Shown: positions 6,341 through 9,225 of the stretch, piece after piece
Layout: each line of letters starts with the position of its first letter
Position numbering within the stretch: the first letter of the stretch is position 1
NCBI GenBank assembly: GCA_021779695.1
Contig: JAJYAE010000173.1
Span: 1 to 9,225, forward strand
Length of the DNA stretch: 9,225 bases
Direction of reading: 5' to 3'
Source of the DNA: Acidobacteriota bacterium
GTDB lineage: Bacteria > Acidobacteriota > Terriglobia > Terriglobales > Acidobacteriaceae
The notes under the pieces: model-generated
What the model was told of the DNA's origin: nothing
Databases searched by the model: none
What the model saw: only the letters and a program-made list of their open reading frames with translations
Made by a program: the position numbers and the translations under genes

Positions 6341-6531
6341 TATAGCAGTTCCCGCATTTATTTCCATTCAATTTCTGCCATCCTTCCGTCACCTTGACTC
6401 GGTAACCTCACTCCGCTTGCAAGCAACTGCCCACTTCCATGCGCACCTAAGGCTCAACCCACAGGCCACCCACTTTCTGCTTCGTCCGGGGTTCCCGACC
6501 GACCGTCAATGGGAAGGCAACCCTGTGGTAG

Positions 6532-6545
6532 CCTCCAGTTGGAGG
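6532..6545 (+). promoter_or_regulatory. Shine-Dalgarno of the desulfurase gene inside an inverted repeat
   Basis: CCTCC (6532-6536) faces GGAGG (6541-6545), and the whole 14 bases read CCTCCA-GT-TGGAGG. GGAGGA is the ribosome site, 6 bp before ATG 6553. The left arm can pair with the full Shine-Dalgarno core as a 5-bp stem with a four-base loop, which could hold translation down. The short stem is all G-C but for one A-U pair. Confidence 0.4.
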
Positions 6546-6552
6546 ATTCGGC

Positions 6553-7761
6553 ATGGCGAGCGTTTCCGGCCTCGTTTCAGGTGCGGCAAAGCGTGTCTAT
6601 ATGGACGCCAACGCGACCACGCCTTTGCTGCCTGAGGTGGTCGAGGCAATGCGGCCCTACTGGATGGAGTCCTTCGGAAACGCCTCGTCGATTCACCTGG
6701 ACGGGCAGCGGGCGCGCACGGCGGTGGACCACGCGCGGGAGGTCCTCGCCGAATTGTTTCACTGCCACGAGGCCGAGGTTGTCTTCAACTCCGGGGGGAC
6801 GGAGGGCGACAACACGGCCGTCTTCGGCCTGCTGCGGCCCGGCGACCACCTCATTACCACCTCGATTGAGCACTCGGCGGTGTTGCAGTCGGCGCGCCGT
6901 GTGGGGGGAACAGGGGGGGTGGGGGTTACCTACGTTGACCCCGAGCCAAGCGGCCTCATCGCCCCGGAGGCGATTCGCGCGGCACTGCGGCCGGAGACGC
7001 GGCTGATCAGCGTGATGCTGGCGAACAACGAAACCGGCGTGCTGCAGCCAGTAGAGGCGCTTGGCAAAATCGCCGCGGATGCGGGCGCTTATTTTCACAT
7101 CGATGCGGTACAGGCCGCCGGCAAAATCCCACTCGACGTGCGGCGGATTGGGTGCCATCTGCTCTCGATCAGCGCGCACAAGATGCACGGGCCCAAGGGC
7201 GTGGGAGCAATGTTTGTGCGCCGGGGCACGCCGCTGGAGCCCCTGCTGGTGGGCGGCAGCCATGAGCGGCGACGCCGCGCCGGCACCGAGAATGTGCCCG
7301 GCATTGTAGGACTGGGCAAAGCCGCCGACCTGGCGATGAAGAGCTTGGAAGACGGGGTCTGGGACCGCGTAGCCGCGCTGCGCGACCGGCTTGAGACTGG
7401 ACTCCTGCGCCTGCACGGAACGGGGTTGAACGGAGCCGGGTCGGACGGCAAGCCGGTGCCGCGCGTCGCGAACACGACGAATCTCTGGTTTGACCAGGTG
7501 GAAGGCGAGGCCCTGGTGATTGCGCTGGATTTGAAGGGCGTTGCGGTCTCTGGCGGCTCGGCATGCCACTCGGGCGCGACCGAACCGAGCCACGTGCTGC
7601 TGGCGATGGGTCTGGACAAAACCCGCGCCCGGGCAAGCCTGCGCTTCAGCCTGCTGAAGACCGCAACCGACGCCGATGTGGACCACGTTCTGCGCGTTGT
7701 GCCGGAGGCCGTGGAGAAGCTGCGCGCCGTGTCTCCGCTGGCCGCCGGAACGCTGGGCTGA
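6553..7761 (+). CDS. iscS: Cysteine desulfurase, IscS/NifS type (group I)
   Basis: This 402-residue PLP enzyme takes sulfur from L-cysteine as an enzyme-bound persulfide and hands it to acceptors. The core begins at VYMDANATTP (15-24). The PLP contacts are GGTEGDN (81-87), His107 in SIEHSAV, and Asp184/Gln187 in HIDAVQAAGK. The Schiff-base Lys210 lies in SAHKMHGPKG, and RRRAGTEN lies at 240-247. The catalytic Cys338 lies in SGGSACHSGATEPSHVL, the long mobile loop of group I enzymes (IscS, NifS) and not of SufS. Length is typical. ATG 6553 has GGAGGA 6 bp upstream. The next gene is mnmA with no iron-sulfur scaffold gene nearby, so a dedicated role as sulfur donor for tRNA thiolation, like B. 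subtilis YrvO, is inferred. A housekeeping IscS elsewhere cannot be excluded. A run of G tracts codes residues 117-125. Confidence 0.93.
   Translation: MASVSGLVSGAAKRVYMDANATTPLLPEVVEAMRPYWMESFGNASSIHLDGQRARTAVDHAREVLAELFHCHEAEVVFNSGGTEGDNTAVFGLLRPGDHLITTSIEHSAVLQSARRVGGTGGVGVTYVDPEPSGLIAPEAIRAALRPETRLISVMLANNETGVLQPVEALGKIAADAGAYFHIDAVQAAGKIPLDVRRIGCHLLSISAHKMHGPKGVGAMFVRRGTPLEPLLVGGSHERRRRAGTENVPGIVGLGKAADLAMKSLEDGVWDRVAALRDRLETGLLRLHGTGLNGAGSDGKPVPRVANTTNLWFDQVEGEALVIALDLKGVAVSGGSACHSGATEPSHVLLAMGLDKTRARASLRFSLLKTATDADVDHVLRVVPEAVEKLRAVSPLAAGTLG
6902..6926 (+). repeat. G-run tract inside the desulfurase gene
   Basis: Runs of six, seven and five G (6903-6908, 6913-6919, 6921-6925) stand within 23 bases on the coding strand and encode a Gly/Val-rich loop. 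The spacing allows a four-stacked-run quadruplex with loops AACA, G and T. The frame is open through it, so the sequence as given is in phase. Gene neighbours do not show such tracts. Confidence 0.6.
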
Positions 7762-7861
7762 GCTGACTACGTAGCGCATGTTGCGACCTGAACGATGCCT
7801 CTGCATGAATTTCTCCTCTCACTTTCCAGAATAGAGACTTCGCGGAATTAACCTGCAAATT

Positions 7862-7886
7862 TAAGTCATTTATATACAACGACTTA
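7862..7886. repeat. TAAGTC-N13-GACTTA inverted repeat in the A/T-rich patch before mnmA
   Basis: Perfect 6-bp arms are separated by 13 bp containing TATATA, in the A/T-rich part of the 212-bp gap between the two plus-strand genes. It could be a binding site placed around a promoter box. The arms are short, so chance is possible. Confidence 0.25.
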
Positions 7887-7958
7887 GAAAATTCTTCTCT
7901 TGACAAGGAAAATCCGTGGCCGGAAAAGTCGAGGTCTGGAATCGGACTGATTTGGTCG

Positions 7959-7964
7959 TATACT
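7959..7964 (+). promoter_or_regulatory. Putative -10 box TATACT of mnmA (leaderless start)
   Basis: TATACT ends 9 bp before the mnmA ATG, which would place the transcription start at or within about three bases of the start codon. No clear -35 lies 17 bp upstream (CTGGAA). A full TTGACA at 7900-7905 lies too far off to pair with this box. There is no Shine-Dalgarno before the ATG, in keeping with a leaderless message. Confidence 0.45.
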
Positions 7965-7973
7965 GAAAAAGCG

Positions 7974-9092
7974 ATGACTGAACGTGAGACGATTGCGGTT
8001 GCCATGTCCGGAGGGGTGGACTCCTCGACGGCTGCGGCGATGCTGGCTCACGCGGGCGAGACTGTGGTGGGGCTGACCTTGCAGCTCTGGGACCAGACGC
8101 GGCTGGCCGGCAAGCACGGCATTCCCGATGCGCCGAAGGCGGGCCGGTGCTGCTCGCTGGACGACGTCTATGATGCGCGGCGGGTGGCGCGCCAGCTTGG
8201 GATCCCCTACTACGTGGTGAACCAGGAGGCGCGGTTCGAGCAGGATGTGGTCCGGCCCTTTGTTTCGGAGTATCTGGCCGGGCGAACGCCGATTCCCTGC
8301 TCCCTGTGCAACAACCACCTGAAGTTTGACCAGCTCTTACAGACGGCGCGGTCGATTGGCGCGAGCCGGATTGCGACGGGCCATTACGCCGTCAACGAGT
8401 ACGACGAGGAGCGCGGGCGCTGGATCCTGAAGCGGCCGGCGGACCTAGCCAAGGACCAGACCTATTTTCTCTTCGGGCTGACGCAGGCACAGCTTGCGCA
8501 TACACTCTTTCCGCTGGGCCGGCTGACCAAGCCGGAGGTGCGGGAGGAGGCGCGGCGGCATGGGCTGGCCCTGGCGGAGAAGCCGGACTCGCAGGAGATC
8601 TGTTTCATTCCGGGCGGTGATTACAAGCAGTTTCTGACGGCCTATCTGGAGGAGCAGGGCGAGACGATGCCGGAGACGGACGGCGAACTGGTGACCAGCA
8701 CAGGCGAGGTGCTGGGCCGGCATGAGGGCATCTCGAACTTTACTGTGGGTCAGCGCAAGGGGCTGGGCGTTGCGTCTCCCACGCCGCTCTATGTGCTGCA
8801 GATTGACTCGGCAAGCCATCGCGTGACGGTTGGCGCCGACGCCGAGCTTGCAACAAAGATGCTGCGTGCAAACCGGTTGAACTGGATCAGCATTGCCGGC
8901 CTGGAGCGCCCGATGCGGGTGAAGGTGAAGATTCGCCACCGGCACGAGCCGGCCTGGGCGACGCTGGAGCCGGATTCTCGGCCGGATGCGGCGACTGCAA
9001 CCTTTGACGAGCGGCAGCGGGCCGTCACGCCGGGCCAGTCGGCCGTTTTCTACGACGGCGACGAGGTGGTAGGCGGCGGGTGGATTGTGTAA
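7974..9092 (+). CDS. mnmA: tRNA-specific 2-thiouridylase MnmA
   Basis: MnmA adenylates U34 of the Lys, Glu and Gln tRNAs and replaces its oxygen with sulfur, giving the s2 part of mnm5s2U. The 372-residue protein has the PP-loop SGGVDSS (12-18) for ATP, LTLQLWD (34-40), CCSLDD (59-64), PCSLCNNHLKFD (108-119), ATGHYA (134-139), KDQTYFLFGL (160-169), KPDSQEICFIP (203-213) and FTVGQRKGLG (256-265). The C-terminal part is the tRNA-binding beta domain. Cys112 and Cys210 match the catalytic pair of E. coli MnmA (Cys102, Cys199). Cys109 makes a CxxC where E. coli has Asp99. All family motifs are present and length is normal. No in-frame ATG, GTG or TTG near the start offers an alternative to 7974. 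The desulfurase gene 212 bp upstream is the likely sulfur source. Confidence 0.97.
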   Translation: MTERETIAVAMSGGVDSSTAAAMLAHAGETVVGLTLQLWDQTRLAGKHGIPDAPKAGRCCSLDDVYDARRVARQLGIPYYVVNQEARFEQDVVRPFVSEYLAGRTPIPCSLCNNHLKFDQLLQTARSIGASRIATGHYAVNEYDEERGRWILKRPADLAKDQTYFLFGLTQAQLAHTLFPLGRLTKPEVREEARRHGLALAEKPDSQEICFIPGGDYKQFLTAYLEEQGETMPETDGELVTSTGEVLGRHEGISNFTVGQRKGLGVASPTPLYVLQIDSASHRVTVGADAELATKMLRANRLNWISIAGLERPMRVKVKIRHRHEPAWATLEPDSRPDAATATFDERQRAVTPGQSAVFYDGDEVVGGGWIV

Positions 9093-9106
9093 GCACGCAC
9101 TGCCTC

Positions 9107-9137
9107 TGGACAACTCAGTCGTAAATGCATTTATACT
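9107..9137 (+). promoter_or_regulatory. Possible promoter of the gene starting at 9169
   Basis: TGGACA (9107-9112) and TATACT (9132-9137) are near-consensus boxes, but the 19-bp spacer is long. Transcription from about 9144 would leave a leader of about 25 bases containing the GGAG ribosome site. The position right after the mnmA stop makes a separate promoter reasonable. Confidence 0.35.
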
Positions 9138-9168
9138 GGCGCGGCAGCAATTTTACTGGAGACTATCG

Positions 9169-9225
9169 ATGCCTGAGAAAACGTTTGCCAGAATCCCTAC
9201 GCTGGCCGGACTCGCGTTGTGCGCG
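9169..9225 (+). CDS. N-terminus of an unidentified, probably exported protein (cut by window edge)
   Basis: An ATG at 9169 with GGAG 7 bp upstream opens a frame of 19 codons to the window end: MPEKTFARIP followed by TLAGLALCA. A basic start (Lys4, Arg8) and then a small-residue hydrophobic run looks like a signal peptide or first membrane segment. The LALC is not a standard lipobox because Leu precedes the Cys. The frame is too short to name a family. The ribosome site and spacing make it a real start more often than not. Confidence 0.5.
   Translation, partial: MPEKTFARIPTLAGLALCA

Larger units (their letters stand above)
6179..6552. other. 374-bp divergent intergenic region between the sugar operon and the desulfurase gene
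   Basis: This region has stops in all useful frames and no recognisable gene. It holds a leftward promoter (6313-6340), a leader hairpin (6268-6289) that also contains the palindrome AAGCGCTT (6277-6284), and the desulfurase ribosome site inside an inverted repeat (6532-6545). For the rightward gene only a lone TTGACT (6394-6399) is seen; 17 bp downstream the sequence is TTGCAA, a poor -10. The rightward promoter is therefore not identified. Confidence 0.6.

Noticed and set aside
6394..6422. TTGACT-N17-TTGCAA as promoter of the desulfurase gene
   Set aside because: The -35 is fair but the -10 matches the consensus poorly, so it is not listed as a feature.
6577..7806. A 409-codon open frame on the minus strand opposite the desulfurase gene
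   Set aside because: The sense strand carries all catalytic motifs of a desulfurase. The antisense product is compositionally odd and has no recognisable domain.
7900..7928. TTGACA as the -35 of an mnmA promoter
   Set aside because: The sequence 15-19 bp downstream has no -10-like box, and TATACT at 7959 is much too far away.
8445..9113. A 222-codon open frame on the minus strand opposite mnmA
   Set aside because: Antisense shadow of a fully conserved gene; no ribosome site or domain seen.
9178..9225. Lipoprotein signal in the last partial gene
   Set aside because: The residue before Cys is Leu, which does not fit the lipobox rule, and too little sequence is left to judge.

Overview
The window most likely comes from a GC-rich soil bacterium of the Acidobacteriaceae/Terriglobia type. 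That guess rests on the style of the proteins (a NusG-paralogue-led sugar operon, a group I cysteine desulfurase beside mnmA) and on base composition. No marker gene is present, so the assignment is weak.

The window has two halves that diverge from one 374-bp intergenic region (6179-6552). The left half, all on the minus strand and read from 6178 down to 1, is an operon-like set for surface polysaccharide. In order it holds a NusG/RfaH/UpxY-type antiterminator paralogue, a TetR-type repressor, a divergent WecG/TagA/CpsF glycosyltransferase, UDP-glucose 6-dehydrogenase, UDP-glucuronate decarboxylase (UDP-xylose synthase), GDP-mannose 4,6-dehydratase (gmd) and the first 42 codons of GDP-L-fucose synthase (fcl), cut by the window edge. 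Ugd and UXS are consecutive steps (UDP-Glc to UDP-GlcA to UDP-Xyl). Gmd and Fcl are also consecutive (GDP-Man to GDP-L-Fuc). The set therefore supplies xylose and fucose donors, with one transferase and two regulators in front. A good sigma70-like promoter (TTGACC, 16 bp, TATATA; 6340-6313) faces this operon. It is followed within the first 40 or so transcribed bases by a perfect 9-bp-stem hairpin (6268-6289), a plausible leader element for the NusG paralogue or an operator.

The most striking lesion is in gmd. A strong Shine-Dalgarno and the canonical N-terminus are present, but codon 12, normally Gln in the TGxTGQDG nucleotide-binding loop, is TAG. The rest of the 361-codon frame is intact, which looks like one recent C-to-T nonsense change (or a sequencing error) in a fucose pathway gene.

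The right half, on the plus strand, is a sulfur-transfer pair for tRNA thiolation: a cysteine desulfurase (6553-7761) followed by mnmA (7974-9092). The desulfurase Shine-Dalgarno lies inside a small perfect inverted repeat, and its gene carries an unusual G-run tract. mnmA has no visible Shine-Dalgarno and has a TATACT box 9 bp before its ATG, suggesting a leaderless transcript. The window ends in the start of a further protein (9169-) with a probable export signal. I found no tRNA, rRNA, insertion sequence, CRISPR array or convincing intrinsic terminator. The unusual points are the regulatory layout and the amber codon, not a wholly new gene system.
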